Shown here one piece after another: positions 1 through 6,379 of a DNA stretch of 8,148 nt (the stretch's first letter is position 1; each line of letters starts with the position of its first letter). The notes beneath the pieces were generated by a model, which was not told the DNA's origin, did no database searches, and was given only the letters and a program-made list of their open reading frames with translations. This stretch comes from an uncultured Veillonella sp. GTDB taxonomy: Bacteria; Bacillota; Negativicutes; Veillonellales; Veillonellaceae. The position numbers and the translations under genes were made by a program. The stretch spans positions 1 through 8,148 of the forward strand of contig NZ_UQYC01000073.1 in assembly GCF_900545205.1 (NCBI RefSeq), given 5' to 3'.

Positions 1-5
1 AGAGC

Positions 6-1739
6 ATGGACATGAAGGAAATCCTGAAATCGGGGATTGAACAGGCATTACAAGATACGATTAACAGTGGTGGCTTACCAGCTGGTGAATATCCAGAAAT
101 CGTTCTCGAAGTGCCACCTCAAAAAGAATTCGGTGATTTTTCTACAAACATTGCGATGCAATCCGCTCGTGTAGCTCGTCAAAATCCTCGTGCTATTGCT
201 GAGGCTTTGATTAGCCATATGAATTTTGATTGGCTTGAACGCGCTGAGGTTGCTGGTGCAGGTTTCATCAATTTCTTCTTGAAATCCGATATGGTGTACG
301 ACACATTGAAAGCCATTTTGAATGCTGGTGATCAATATGGTGTACAACCATTGCGTGCGCGCGATACGATTCAAGTTGAATATGTAAGTGCGAACCCAAC
401 AGGTCCTTTGCATGTAGGTCATGGTCGTGGTGCTGCATACGGTAGTGCTCTTGTCAACTTGTTGCGTGCAGCAGGTTACAACGTACAATCTGAGTACTAT
501 ATCAATGATGCGGGTAACCAAATCGATAACATGGCTATCTCCATTGAGTACCGTTTCCAAGAGTTGCAAGGTGCTATATTAGTATTCCCACCTAAGCGCA
601 ACGAAGACGGCTCCATGCCTGACTTTGATATTCCAGAAGGGGCTCTCGTATTCCCTGAAAATGGCTACCGTGGTCCTGATATTATCGAGACTGCAAAAGC
701 TATTGCAGAACGCGAAGGCTTCGATAAATTAAATGCTATGAACGAAGCTGATCGTGTAGCATTGTTTAAAGAAGAGGGCTTAAAAGAAAAATTAGCTCGC
801 TTAGAGGAAACATTAAGCAATTTCCGTGTTACTTTCGATAATTGGTTCTCTGAACGTACTGTTCATGAAGCTGATGAAATTCATCACTCCGTAGAGGCGT
901 TAAAGGCTCTTGGCAAAGTGTATGAAAAAGACGGTGCATTGTGGTTGAAATCTACTGACTATGGCGATGATAAAGACCGCGTAGTTATTCGTGATAATGG
1001 AGTTCCTACATATTTAGCGGCAGATATTGCATACCACCGCAATAAATATGATCGTGGCTTCAAAGAAATGATTGATATTTGGGGCGCTGACCATCATGGT
1101 TATGTATGCCGTGTAAAAGCTGCTATGGCTGCTTTTGGGTATGACCCAGATAAACTAACAGTATTATTGTTACAAATGGTAGCATTGTTCCGCGATGGAC
1201 AACTCGTTAAATTATCTAAACGTAGCGGTGATAGCGTTACATTAGATGAATTGATTGAAGAGGTTGGCGTAGATGCATCTCGTTACTTCTTCTTGATGCG
1301 TTCTCTAGATAGTCAACTTGATTTCGATATTAACTTGGCTAAATCTCGTAGCAATGATAACCCAGTATATTATATCCAATATGCTCATGCTCGTATTCAC
1401 AGCATTTACAACCAAGTGCGTGAAGCAGGCATTGCATTTGGTGATTATAGTGAAACTGATTTCACAACGCTTACAAGTGAAATGGAATTAGAATTAATTA
1501 AAAAATTAGCTGAATATCCAGAAGAGGTCGTTCAATCTGCCGAACATCGTGCACCACATCGCATTGCTCGTTACTTATTCGATTTGGCAAGCATGTTCCA
1601 TTCCTTCTACCGTCAAGGTCGTATCATTGGCGTAGATCCAGCGTTGCAACAAGCTCGTCTAGGATTAATCACAGCGATTGCCCTCGTACTTCGTCAAGGC
1701 TTGGGTATTTTAGGTATTTCTGCTCCGGAAAAAATGTAA
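6..1739 (+). CDS. argS: Arginyl-tRNA synthetase (class I)
   Basis: Cytoplasmic enzyme that charges tRNA-Arg with arginine using ATP. The 577-residue length is normal for the family. An N-terminal additional domain covers roughly residues 4-92 and ends in a GAGFINFF segment. The Rossmann catalytic domain begins with SANPTGPLHVGH, where H136-V-G-H139 is the HIGH signature, followed by YYINDAGNQID (165-174). The KMSK-type loop is K402-L-S-K-R406. The C-terminal all-helical DALR anticodon-binding domain spans about 455-577. Relative to compact Bacillota forms as I remember them, residues about 187-214 look like an extra loop. The start is uncertain: ATG at 6 and ATG at 12 are both in frame, and the ribosome binding site lies at or beyond the window edge. 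pyrG follows after 15 bases with no terminator, so the two are probably co-transcribed. Confidence 0.97.
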   Translation: MDMKEILKSGIEQALQDTINSGGLPAGEYPEIVLEVPPQKEFGDFSTNIAMQSARVARQNPRAIAEALISHMNFDWLERAEVAGAGFINFFLKSDMVYDTLKAILNAGDQYGVQPLRARDTIQVEYVSANPTGPLHVGHGRGAAYGSALVNLLRAAGYNVQSEYYINDAGNQIDNMAISIEYRFQELQGAILVFPPKRNEDGSMPDFDIPEGALVFPENGYRGPDIIETAKAIAEREGFDKLNAMNEADRVALFKEEGLKEKLARLEETLSNFRVTFDNWFSERTVHEADEIHHSVEALKALGKVYEKDGALWLKSTDYGDDKDRVVIRDNGVPTYLAADIAYHRNKYDRGFKEMIDIWGADHHGYVCRVKAAMAAFGYDPDKLTVLLLQMVALFRDGQLVKLSKRSGDSVTLDELIEEVGVDASRYFFLMRSLDSQLDFDINLAKSRSNDNPVYYIQYAHARIHSIYNQVREAGIAFGDYSETDFTTLTSEMELELIKKLAEYPEEVVQSAEHRAPHRIARYLFDLASMFHSFYRQGRIIGVDPALQQARLGLITAIALVLRQGLGILGISAPEKM

Positions 1740-1741
1740 TA

Positions 1742-1750
1742 GGTGGGAGG
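1742..1750 (+). promoter_or_regulatory. Ribosome binding site that fixes the pyrG start
   Basis: GGTGGGAGG lies 4 bases before ATG 1755, with its GGAGG core at 1746-1750. It overlaps the in-frame GTG at 1743, which therefore cannot be the start codon. The following protein begins MATKYIFVTGG, the usual beginning of CTP synthase. Confidence 0.8.
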
Positions 1751-1754
1751 CATC

Positions 1755-3365
1755 ATGGCAACTAAGTATATTTTCGTAACTGGCGGCGTTGTTTCTTCTC
1801 TTGGTAAAGGGATTACAGCAGCATCCTTGGGTCGCTTGCTTAAAAACCGCGGTTTCAATGTAACGATTCAAAAATTTGACCCATACATTAATATTGACCC
1901 TGGTACGATGAGCCCTTACCAACATGGTGAAGTATTCGTAACAGATGACGGTGCTGAAACTGACCTTGATTTGGGTCACTATGAACGCTTTATCGATATT
2001 AACCTTAGTAAACGTTCCAACATTACAGCGGGTAAAGTGTACTGGTCTGTAATCAATAAAGAACGTAAAGGTGATTACTTGGGCAGCACTGTACAAGTAA
2101 TTCCACACATTACAAATGAAATTAAACAAAATGTATACCGCGTAGGTAAAGAGGATAATGCTGATGTAGTTATCACTGAAATCGGCGGTACTGTAGGTGA
2201 TATTGAAAGCTTGCCATTCATGGAAGCTATCCGCCAAGTGAAAAAAGAAGTAGGCCGTAACGATGTACTTTATATTCACGTAACATTGGTGCCTTATATC
2301 AATGCTGCAGGCGAATTAAAAACTAAACCTACACAACATAGTGTAAAAGAATTACGCAGCATCGGTATTCAACCAGATATCTTGGTATGCCGCAGTGAAA
2401 AACACATTTCTGATGAAATGAAAGAAAAACTTGCTTTGTTCTGCGATGTAGAACCAGAAGCAGTTATTGAAAACCAAACTTGCAGCTCCATCTATGAAGT
2501 GCCATTGATGATGCAAGACCAAGGTCTTGATGACATTGTTATCAAAAAATTAGGTCTTGAAGAACGTCCTTGCGATATGACTGAATGGAAAGAAATGGTT
2601 CATAAAATCTTGAATCCAAGCAAAGACATTACAGTTGCCATCGTTGGTAAATATGTAGCATTACACGATGCGTATTTATCCGTAGTGGAAGCATTAGATC
2701 ATGCAGGTATCGCTACAGGTACTAAAGTGAACCTTCGCTGGATTGACTCTGAAGAACTTGATGATACATCTGTAGACCCTAAAGAAGTATATGAAGGTAT
2801 TGATGGTATCGTTGTACCTGGTGGTTTCGGTTCCCGCGGTGTAGAAGGTAAAATCCGTACAATCCAATACGCTCGTGAAAACAATGTTCCATTCCTCGGT
2901 CTATGTCTTGGCATGCAATCTGCAGTAATGGAATTTGCTCGCAATGTATGTGGCATGGAAGGCGCTACATCTAGCGAATTCGACGAAAATGCTAAATACA
3001 AAGTAATCGATTTGATGAGTGATCAAGTTGATGTAGATAAAAAAGGCGGCACAATGCGTCTTGGTATCTATCCATGTAAAGTGGAAGCCGGTACAAAAAC
3101 TCATGAAGCTTATGGTAAAGATTTGATTTATGAACGTCATCGTCATCGTTATGAGTTCAACAATGAATACCGTCAACAATTGACTGATGCTGGTCTTGTT
3201 ATCTCCGGTACATCTCCAGATGGTCGTTTAGTTGAAAGTATCGAAGTGAAGAACCATCCATTCTTTATCGGTACACAAGCTCACCCAGAACTTAAATCTC
3301 GTCCGAATAATGCGCATCCACTATTCCGTGGCTTCGTAGACGCAATTTTAGAACTTAAAAAATAG
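1755..3365 (+). CDS. pyrG: CTP synthase (glutamine-hydrolysing)
   Basis: Makes CTP from UTP, ATP and glutamine, the last step of pyrimidine nucleotide synthesis, in the cytoplasm. The 536 residues match the family. The N-terminal synthetase domain (about 1-266) opens with MATKYIFVTGGVVSSLGKG, whose SLGKG is the P-loop, and contains the DDGAETDLDLGHYERF metal/nucleotide region. The C-terminal class I glutamine amidotransferase domain (about 290-536) has the GGFG oxyanion loop (356-359), nucleophile C384 in GLCLGMQ, and H510/E512 in AHPE, completing the Cys-His-Glu triad. The start is ATG 1755 because of the ribosome binding site just upstream and family N-termini; the in-frame GTG at 1743 is rejected. 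It sits second in an apparent argS-pyrG-small ORF operon, with no terminator before 3564. No pyrG-type attenuator is visible in the 15-base gap upstream, so regulation would come from the argS promoter outside the window. Confidence 0.98.
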   Translation: MATKYIFVTGGVVSSLGKGITAASLGRLLKNRGFNVTIQKFDPYINIDPGTMSPYQHGEVFVTDDGAETDLDLGHYERFIDINLSKRSNITAGKVYWSVINKERKGDYLGSTVQVIPHITNEIKQNVYRVGKEDNADVVITEIGGTVGDIESLPFMEAIRQVKKEVGRNDVLYIHVTLVPYINAAGELKTKPTQHSVKELRSIGIQPDILVCRSEKHISDEMKEKLALFCDVEPEAVIENQTCSSIYEVPLMMQDQGLDDIVIKKLGLEERPCDMTEWKEMVHKILNPSKDITVAIVGKYVALHDAYLSVVEALDHAGIATGTKVNLRWIDSEELDDTSVDPKEVYEGIDGIVVPGGFGSRGVEGKIRTIQYARENNVPFLGLCLGMQSAVMEFARNVCGMEGATSSEFDENAKYKVIDLMSDQVDVDKKGGTMRLGIYPCKVEAGTKTHEAYGKDLIYERHRHRYEFNNEYRQQLTDAGLVISGTSPDGRLVESIEVKNHPFFIGTQAHPELKSRPNNAHPLFRGFVDAILELKK

Positions 3366-3374
3366 AGAATAGAA

Positions 3375-3590
3375 ATGGGATCCATTTTATCCATTATAGG
3401 TATCTTTATATTAGCTGCTCTCAAGCTAGAGCAGTTTGTATATGGTAAATCTGGTAAAGAACAGTCTACAACAGGTCATATAGCGCGACGTGGGCTCGCT
3501 AATATAGCAGGCTTAATCGCCTTTGATCATTCTACGGTGAATAGTAAATCTGTTGTAGTAAAGAAAAAGAAGAAAGATGCTCAGAAATGA
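3375..3590 (+). CDS. Small hypothetical membrane-anchored protein (71 aa)
   Basis: I do not recognise a family. The frame begins 9 bases after the pyrG stop; the upstream GAGAAT is only a weak ribosome binding site, so translation may be coupled to pyrG. Residues 3-17 (SILSIIGIFILAALK) form a hydrophobic segment that could be a membrane anchor or an uncleaved signal. A second mildly hydrophobic stretch (LANIAGLIAF, 41-50) follows a basic patch, and the C-terminus is lysine-rich (KKKKKDAQK). The last eight or so codons and the stop codon lie inside the terminator hairpin at 3564-3607, so the gene ends exactly where transcription should end. This supports it as the last operon member. Function is unknown. 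A chance open frame is possible given its size, but the start position, hydrophobic N-terminus and close fit to the terminator argue for a real gene. Confidence 0.55.
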   Translation: MGSILSIIGIFILAALKLEQFVYGKSGKEQSTTGHIARRGLANIAGLIAFDHSTVNSKSVVVKKKKKDAQK

Positions 3591-3609
3591 GCATCTTTCT
3601 TCTTTTTTT
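3564..3609 (+). terminator. Intrinsic terminator of the argS-pyrG-small ORF unit
   Basis: A perfect inverted repeat of about 20 bp (left arm 3564-3583, right arm 3588-3607) is closed by a GAAA tetraloop (3584-3587). The core AGATGCTCA/TGAGCATCT is flanked by an A-run and a T-run (TCTTTTTTT at 3601-3609). The stop codon TGA (3588-3590) of the small ORF is the first part of the right arm. Confidence 0.9.
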
Positions 3610-3661
3610 ATTTATATCGAAAAAAGTTGGAAAAATATATCGATAAATTTAAAAATAACAC

Positions 3662-3690
3662 TTGCAATATTGAATGATATTTGTTATTAT
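3662..3690 (+). promoter_or_regulatory. Sigma-70-type promoter of ahpC
   Basis: TTGCAA (3662-3667) as -35 and TATTAT (3685-3690) as -10 are separated by exactly 17 bases. Initiation would be near 3697, giving an 80-base leader. The arms AATAACA (3654-3660) and TGTTATT (3682-3688) form a perfect 7-base inverted repeat that brackets the -35 and overlaps the -10, so it could be a regulator site. The leader also holds a small GGTG/CACC hairpin (3715-3729). Confidence 0.7.
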
Positions 3691-3763
3691 ATAGACAAAG
3701 ATAGATATAGATTTGGTGATAAGTACACCGATAATAATATAACTGTTACATTTGAACTCAATG

Positions 3764-3770
3764 AAGGAGG
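3764..3770 (+). promoter_or_regulatory. Ribosome binding site that fixes the ahpC start
   Basis: A consensus AAGGAGG lies 7 bases before ATG 3778. It shows that the longer in-frame reading beginning near 3577, which crosses a terminator and the promoter, is not the real protein. Confidence 0.9.
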
Positions 3771-3777
3771 ACATAAC

Positions 3778-4341
3778 ATGTCTATTATTGGTAAAAAACT
3801 TCCTGAATTTACTCTAGATGCTTTCAAAAAACCTGAATTAGTAAAAGTTAGTACTGCAGATGTATTGGGCAAATGGTCCATCTTCGTATTCTATCCAGCA
3901 GACTTCACATTCGTTTGCCCTACAGAATTAGAAGACGTACAAAACTCCTATGCAGAGTTGAAAGAACTAGGTTGCGAAGTTTACTCCGTATCTTGTGACT
4001 CTGAATTCGTTCACAAAGCATGGTCCGATGCTTCTCCAAGCATTAATAAAATCGAGTACTACATGTTAGCGGATAAAAAACATGAATTAGCTGACTTCTT
4101 CGATGTATTCCAAGAAGAATCCGCTATGGCTTACCGTGGTACGTTCGTAGTAGATCCTGAAGGTTTCGTTCGCACAGCTGAAATCCATGACATGGGTATC
4201 GGCCGTTCTGCTGAAGAATTGGTTCGTAAAGTACAAGCGGCTCAATTCGTAGCAAAACATGGTGACCAAGTGTGCCCTGCACGTTGGAAACCAGGTAAAG
4301 ACACATTGAAACCAGGTCTTGATCTCGTAGGTAAAATCTAA
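3778..4341 (+). CDS. ahpC: Alkyl hydroperoxide reductase subunit C (typical 2-Cys peroxiredoxin)
   Basis: Cytoplasmic thiol peroxidase that reduces hydrogen peroxide, organic peroxides and probably peroxynitrite. The 187 residues equal the usual AhpC length. The thioredoxin fold carries the active-site motif P40-A-D-F-T44-F-V-C47, with C47 as peroxidatic cysteine and conserved R120. The resolving cysteine is C166 in VCPARW. The C-terminus KPGLDLVGKI closely resembles that of enterobacterial AhpC. The start at 3778 is set by AAGGAGG seven bases upstream. No ahpF flavoprotein partner lies next to it: the gene stands alone between its own promoter (3662-3690) and a terminator (4498-4536). Its electron donor must therefore be encoded elsewhere, either AhpF or a thioredoxin-type system. 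Peroxide-responsive control is plausible from the family, but I could not establish a clear PerR or OxyR site. Confidence 0.96.
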   Translation: MSIIGKKLPEFTLDAFKKPELVKVSTADVLGKWSIFVFYPADFTFVCPTELEDVQNSYAELKELGCEVYSVSCDSEFVHKAWSDASPSINKIEYYMLADKKHELADFFDVFQEESAMAYRGTFVVDPEGFVRTAEIHDMGIGRSAEELVRKVQAAQFVAKHGDQVCPARWKPGKDTLKPGLDLVGKI

Positions 4342-4362
4342 TTTAGAAATCAACCTAAAACG

Positions 4363-4536
4363 CTAGAATAATCTAGACAACTCCTCAAATGACAAAACGG
4401 GCGCGCATCGTTTTCCTGACGATACGGTAAGTCCCAATACCTGATGAACCCTCTCCAATTCATCATGGTAAACCTCATATAACAAACTACAAACTATACG
4501 CAAAAGGACTGGCCTTCGGGCTGGTCCTTTTGTGTT
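4363..4536 (+). ncRNA. Candidate structured RNA or ahpC 3' UTR-derived small RNA
   Basis: Non-coding stretch between ahpC and the next terminator. Three hairpins precede the terminator. CTAGA/TCTAG is at 4363-4376. ATCGT/ACGAT is at 4407-4423. TACC-TGATGAA paired with TTCATCA-T-GGTA is at 4438-4470 (11 bp, one bulged T, 10-base loop CCCTCTCCAA). The second and third hairpins are followed or closed by similar sequences (ACGGTAAG, ATGGTAAA). An A-rich linker (4475-4500) leads to the UUCG-capped terminator. The C-rich loop and a CTCCTC at 4381-4386 resemble the anti-Shine-Dalgarno patches of some small RNAs. It matches no RNA class I can name, and no separate promoter is evident, so it may simply be the ahpC 3' UTR. 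Confidence 0.3.
4498..4536 (+). terminator. Intrinsic terminator downstream of ahpC
   Basis: The stem runs from ACGCAAAAGGACTGGCC (4498-4514) to GGCTGGTCCTTTTGTGT (4519-4535), with three G-U wobble pairs and a UUCG tetraloop (4515-4518). The T-tract is interrupted (TTTTGTGTT), so efficiency may be moderate. Confidence 0.8.
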
Positions 4537-4695
4537 ATATACCTATTTTTATATACTTAGAATTGTGTATTGATTTTAATCTATTTAGAGGTAATAGATT
4601 AGAAAAAGCTTTGCTAGAAATAAAGTAAAATATCGTATAAACCTTATATCTTGAAGGTTTTTTAATATCCCTTTATGAAAGTAGGAAATAAGTTC
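4537..4695. other. AT-rich intergenic stretch with weak hairpins, no gene seen
   Basis: Together with the preceding region this makes about 490 bases without a protein gene (4342-4829). No credible coding frame was found. Two inverted repeats are visible: one of about 12 bp with core AATCTATT (4578-4585) / AATAGATT (4593-4600), and the weak terminator-like hairpin at 4639-4663. The strong promoter of the next gene begins immediately after this stretch. Confidence 0.5.
4639..4663 (+). terminator. Weak terminator-like hairpin
   Basis: AAACCTT (4639-4645) pairs with AAGGTTT (4654-4660) over an 8-base loop and is followed by further T residues to 4663 (six in a row). The stem is short and AT-rich, so this may be a back-up terminator or chance. 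Confidence 0.25.
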
Positions 4696-4724
4696 TTGCA
4701 TTTTTGAATTTAGTAGTCTATAAT
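4696..4724 (+). promoter_or_regulatory. Strong sigma-70-type promoter of the rrf2-cysK unit
   Basis: TTGCAT (4696-4701) and a perfect TATAAT (4719-4724) are separated by 17 bases. Transcription would start near 4731, leaving a leader of about 99 bases before ATG 4830. Confidence 0.8.
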
Positions 4725-4734
4725 GAAATTAATT

Positions 4735-4751
4735 CCTAGTGATACACAAGG
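4735..4751. promoter_or_regulatory. Imperfect palindrome at the start of transcription, candidate operator
   Basis: CCTAGTG-ATA-CACAAGG: 7-base arms with one mismatch (6 of 7 pair) around a 3-base centre. It begins 10 bases after the -10 hexamer, covering the expected start of transcription and early transcribed region. This is where an autorepressor would block initiation. Binding by the downstream Rrf2-family protein is inferred, not shown. Confidence 0.45.
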
Positions 4752-4794
4752 TTTTATAAATAGAGTAGGATAAGTGCTTTATAGCATGGGGTGT

Positions 4795-4806
4795 GTTAGC
4801 ACTAAC
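4795..4806. repeat. Palindrome in the rrf2 leader
   Basis: GTTAG-CA-CTAAC is a perfect 5-base inverted repeat that ends 9 bases before the ribosome binding site GAGAGG (4816-4821). It overlaps the right half of a competing pair, AGTGCT (4773-4778) with AGCACT (4798-4803). The leader could thus switch between two weak folds, or the palindrome could be a second protein site. Confidence 0.3.
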
Positions 4807-4829
4807 TTTTACAAAGAGAGGCAAGATAT

Positions 4830-5279
4830 ATGAGGATTTCCACAAAAGGTCGCTATGCATTGATGGTTCTCATCGATTTAGCAGAGCAGGGTCAAGATAA
4901 ACCGGTTTCCTTGCGATCCGTTGCAGAACGACAAGGTATATCTGAGAAATACCTTGAGGGGATTGTGGCTCGTTTGGGTGCCGCTAACCTAGTGGATAGT
5001 ATTCGTGGCAAATACGGAGGCTATCGCTTATCTAAAAGCCCTAAAGAGTATACTATTATTGAAATTTTGCTCGCCACGGAAGAGTCCATGGCTATCATCT
5101 CTACTCTTGATGAAGGGGTGAGTACTGATACAGTAATCAACGAACGTACTGTTGGTTTCTGGGCAGGATTACAAAACTATATTCATGATTATTTAGAAAA
5201 CGTAACTCTTCAAGATGTAATTGATGGAACTTACGCTAAGCTTGATACAAAATATGACAATTGGGATGGTTCTATTTAA
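4830..5279 (+). CDS. Rrf2-family transcriptional regulator, CymR-like
   Basis: DNA-binding regulator of 149 residues. The N-terminus MRISTKGRYALMVLIDLA is the Rrf2 signature. A winged helix-turn-helix spans about 27-67, with helix segments SLRSVAERQGISEKYLE and YLEGIVARLGAANLV and the wing RGKYGGYRL (59-67). There is no cysteine anywhere, so it cannot hold the iron-sulphur cluster of IscR- or NsrR-type relatives, and it also lacks the redox cysteine described for staphylococcal CymR. The sequence resembles B. subtilis CymR as I remember it. The start is set by GAGAGG 8 bases upstream. cysK follows after 15 bases. CymR represses cysteine-supply genes and signals through a complex with CysK, so local autoregulation of this pair is plausible. 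A promoter and a possible operator lie upstream (4696-4751). Target range is inferred. Confidence 0.9.
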   Translation: MRISTKGRYALMVLIDLAEQGQDKPVSLRSVAERQGISEKYLEGIVARLGAANLVDSIRGKYGGYRLSKSPKEYTIIEILLATEESMAIISTLDEGVSTDTVINERTVGFWAGLQNYIHDYLENVTLQDVIDGTYAKLDTKYDNWDGSI

Positions 5280-5294
5280 TAAGGAGTAACTATT

Positions 5295-6230
5295 ATGTCT
5301 AATATTGCAAAATCTTTCGTTGAATTAATTGGTAAAACACCTTTGTTGGCAGCTACACGTTTTGGTAAAAAATATGGCGCAGATGCAAATATTTTTGCTA
5401 AATTGGAATACTTTAATCCAGGTGGCTCTGTTAAAGATCGTATTGCTGCAGCAATTATTCAAGCAGCTGTTGAATCTGGTGAATTACAACCAGGTGGTAC
5501 AATCGTAGAAGCTACATCTGGTAACACTGGTATCGGTTTATCCGCTGTTGGTGCTGCTCTTGGCTATAAAGTTGTAATCGTAATGCCAGAAACAATGTCC
5601 ATCGAACGCCGTAAATTGATGCTTGGCTATGGTGCTCAACTCGTGTTGACTGATGGCTCTCTTGGCATGAAAGGTGCTATTGCAAAAGCTAAAGAAATCG
5701 TAACAGCTACAGCTGGTGCCATCGAGGCGGGTCAATTCGTAAATCAAGCAAACCCAGCAATTCACTATAAAACAACTGGTCCTGAAATCTGGCAAGATAC
5801 AGATGGTACAGTAGATATCTACGTAGCTGGTGTTGGTACAGGCGGTACTTTGACTGGTGCAGGTCGTTATTTAAAAGAACAAAACCCTGACGTAAAAATT
5901 GTGGCTGTTGAACCAACTGATTCCCCAGTATTGTCCAATGGCAAACCTGGTCCTCACAAAATCCAAGGCTTAGGCGCTGGCTTCATTCCTGATACTTTAG
6001 ATACTTCTATTTATGATGAAGTAATCCAAGTAACTAATGATGATGCATTTGCTACATCTCAAGCATTTGGTCATACAGAAGGTATCCTAGTTGGTATTTC
6101 CTCTGGTGCTGCTCTTTGGGCTGCTCAAGAATTGGCTAAACGTCCTGAGAATAAAGGCAAAAACATCGTAGTAATTCTTCCTGATACAGGTGAACGCTAC
6201 TTGTCCACTGCATTATTCCCAGAAGTATAA
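5295..6230 (+). CDS. cysK: Cysteine synthase (O-acetylserine sulfhydrylase)
   Basis: Cytoplasmic pyridoxal-phosphate enzyme that makes L-cysteine from O-acetyl-L-serine and sulphide. The 311 residues are typical of the CysK branch of fold-type II enzymes. K47 in NPGGSVKDR is the Schiff-base lysine. TSGNTGIG (74-81) is the substrate-binding loop. GVGTGGT (179-185) binds the cofactor phosphate. GISSGAA (267-273) carries the serine that contacts the pyridine nitrogen. PDTGERYLST (296-305) is the conserved C-terminal motif. The extra zinc or CBS domains of cystathionine beta-synthase are absent, and no CysM-specific feature is evident. AAGGAG at 5281-5286, 8 bases before ATG, sets the start. It is probably co-transcribed with the upstream Rrf2 gene and ends at the terminator at 6277-6302. 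No serine acetyltransferase gene (cysE) lies in the window. Confidence 0.97.
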   Translation: MSNIAKSFVELIGKTPLLAATRFGKKYGADANIFAKLEYFNPGGSVKDRIAAAIIQAAVESGELQPGGTIVEATSGNTGIGLSAVGAALGYKVVIVMPETMSIERRKLMLGYGAQLVLTDGSLGMKGAIAKAKEIVTATAGAIEAGQFVNQANPAIHYKTTGPEIWQDTDGTVDIYVAGVGTGGTLTGAGRYLKEQNPDVKIVAVEPTDSPVLSNGKPGPHKIQGLGAGFIPDTLDTSIYDEVIQVTNDDAFATSQAFGHTEGILVGISSGAALWAAQELAKRPENKGKNIVVILPDTGERYLSTALFPEV

Positions 6231-6276
6231 TAGAATATGATTGGTGAAAGCTGTGAATATGCTTTCCTAATAGAGC

Positions 6277-6302
6277 AAAGCCCCTCGGTAGAGGGGCTTT
6301 TT
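6277..6302 (+). terminator. Intrinsic terminator of cysK
   Basis: A perfect 10-bp stem AAAGCCCCTC (6277-6286) / GAGGGGCTTT (6291-6300) with loop GGTA and a run of five T (6298-6302). A weaker 6-bp hairpin GAAAGC/GCTTTC lies just before it, between the cysK stop and this stem. Confidence 0.92.
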
Positions 6303-6325
6303 CTAATGTTACAATTTTATATAAG

Positions 6326-6355
6326 AAAAAGGAGCTACTAGGTAGCTCCTTTTTT
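6326..6355 (-). terminator. Terminator of the minus-strand hydrolase gene, possibly bidirectional
   Basis: AAAAAGGAGCTAC (6326-6338) pairs with GTAGCTCCTTTTT (6342-6354) across the 3-base loop TAG. Read on the minus strand it follows the hydrolase stop (6380-6382) by about 25 bases and ends in five T. Read on the plus strand it also has a T-run, so it would back up the cysK terminator in this convergent gap. Confidence 0.85.
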
Positions 6356-6379
6356 GTTATGGTATGTATTTAGTTGTTA

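Noticed and set aside
75..569. Long minus-strand open frame inside argS, and similar frames opposite pyrG, ahpC, cysK and the hydrolase
   Set aside because: These are antisense shadows of strongly conserved genes, with no ribosome binding sites and no recognisable protein features.
1743..1754. Upstream in-frame GTG start for pyrG adding four residues (MGGI)
   Set aside because: The GTG lies within the ribosome binding site GGTGGGAGG. ATG 1755 gives the standard CTP synthase N-terminus.
3682..3745. PerR or Fur box near the ahpC promoter
   Set aside because: The best alignments to TTATAATNATTATAA have at least four mismatches in strongly AT-rich DNA, so they are not distinguishable from background.
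3577..3777. 67-residue N-terminal extension of ahpC
   Set aside because: It reads through the right arm of a terminator and the promoter. A consensus ribosome binding site and the usual 187-residue AhpC both support ATG 3778.
4389..4430. 13-residue plus-strand frame MTKRARIVFLTIR as a leader peptide
   Set aside because: It has no ribosome binding site, no attenuator arrangement and no downstream gene within a sensible distance.
4350..4466. 38-codon minus-strand frame starting MMNWRGF, with a weak GAGG upstream
   Set aside because: It lies antisense to the structured region after ahpC, has an unremarkable composition, and shows no promoter or conserved feature. It is probably the complement of the hairpins.
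4830..5279. IscR- or NsrR-type iron-sulphur regulator
   Set aside because: The protein has no cysteine residues, so no cluster can be coordinated in the usual way.
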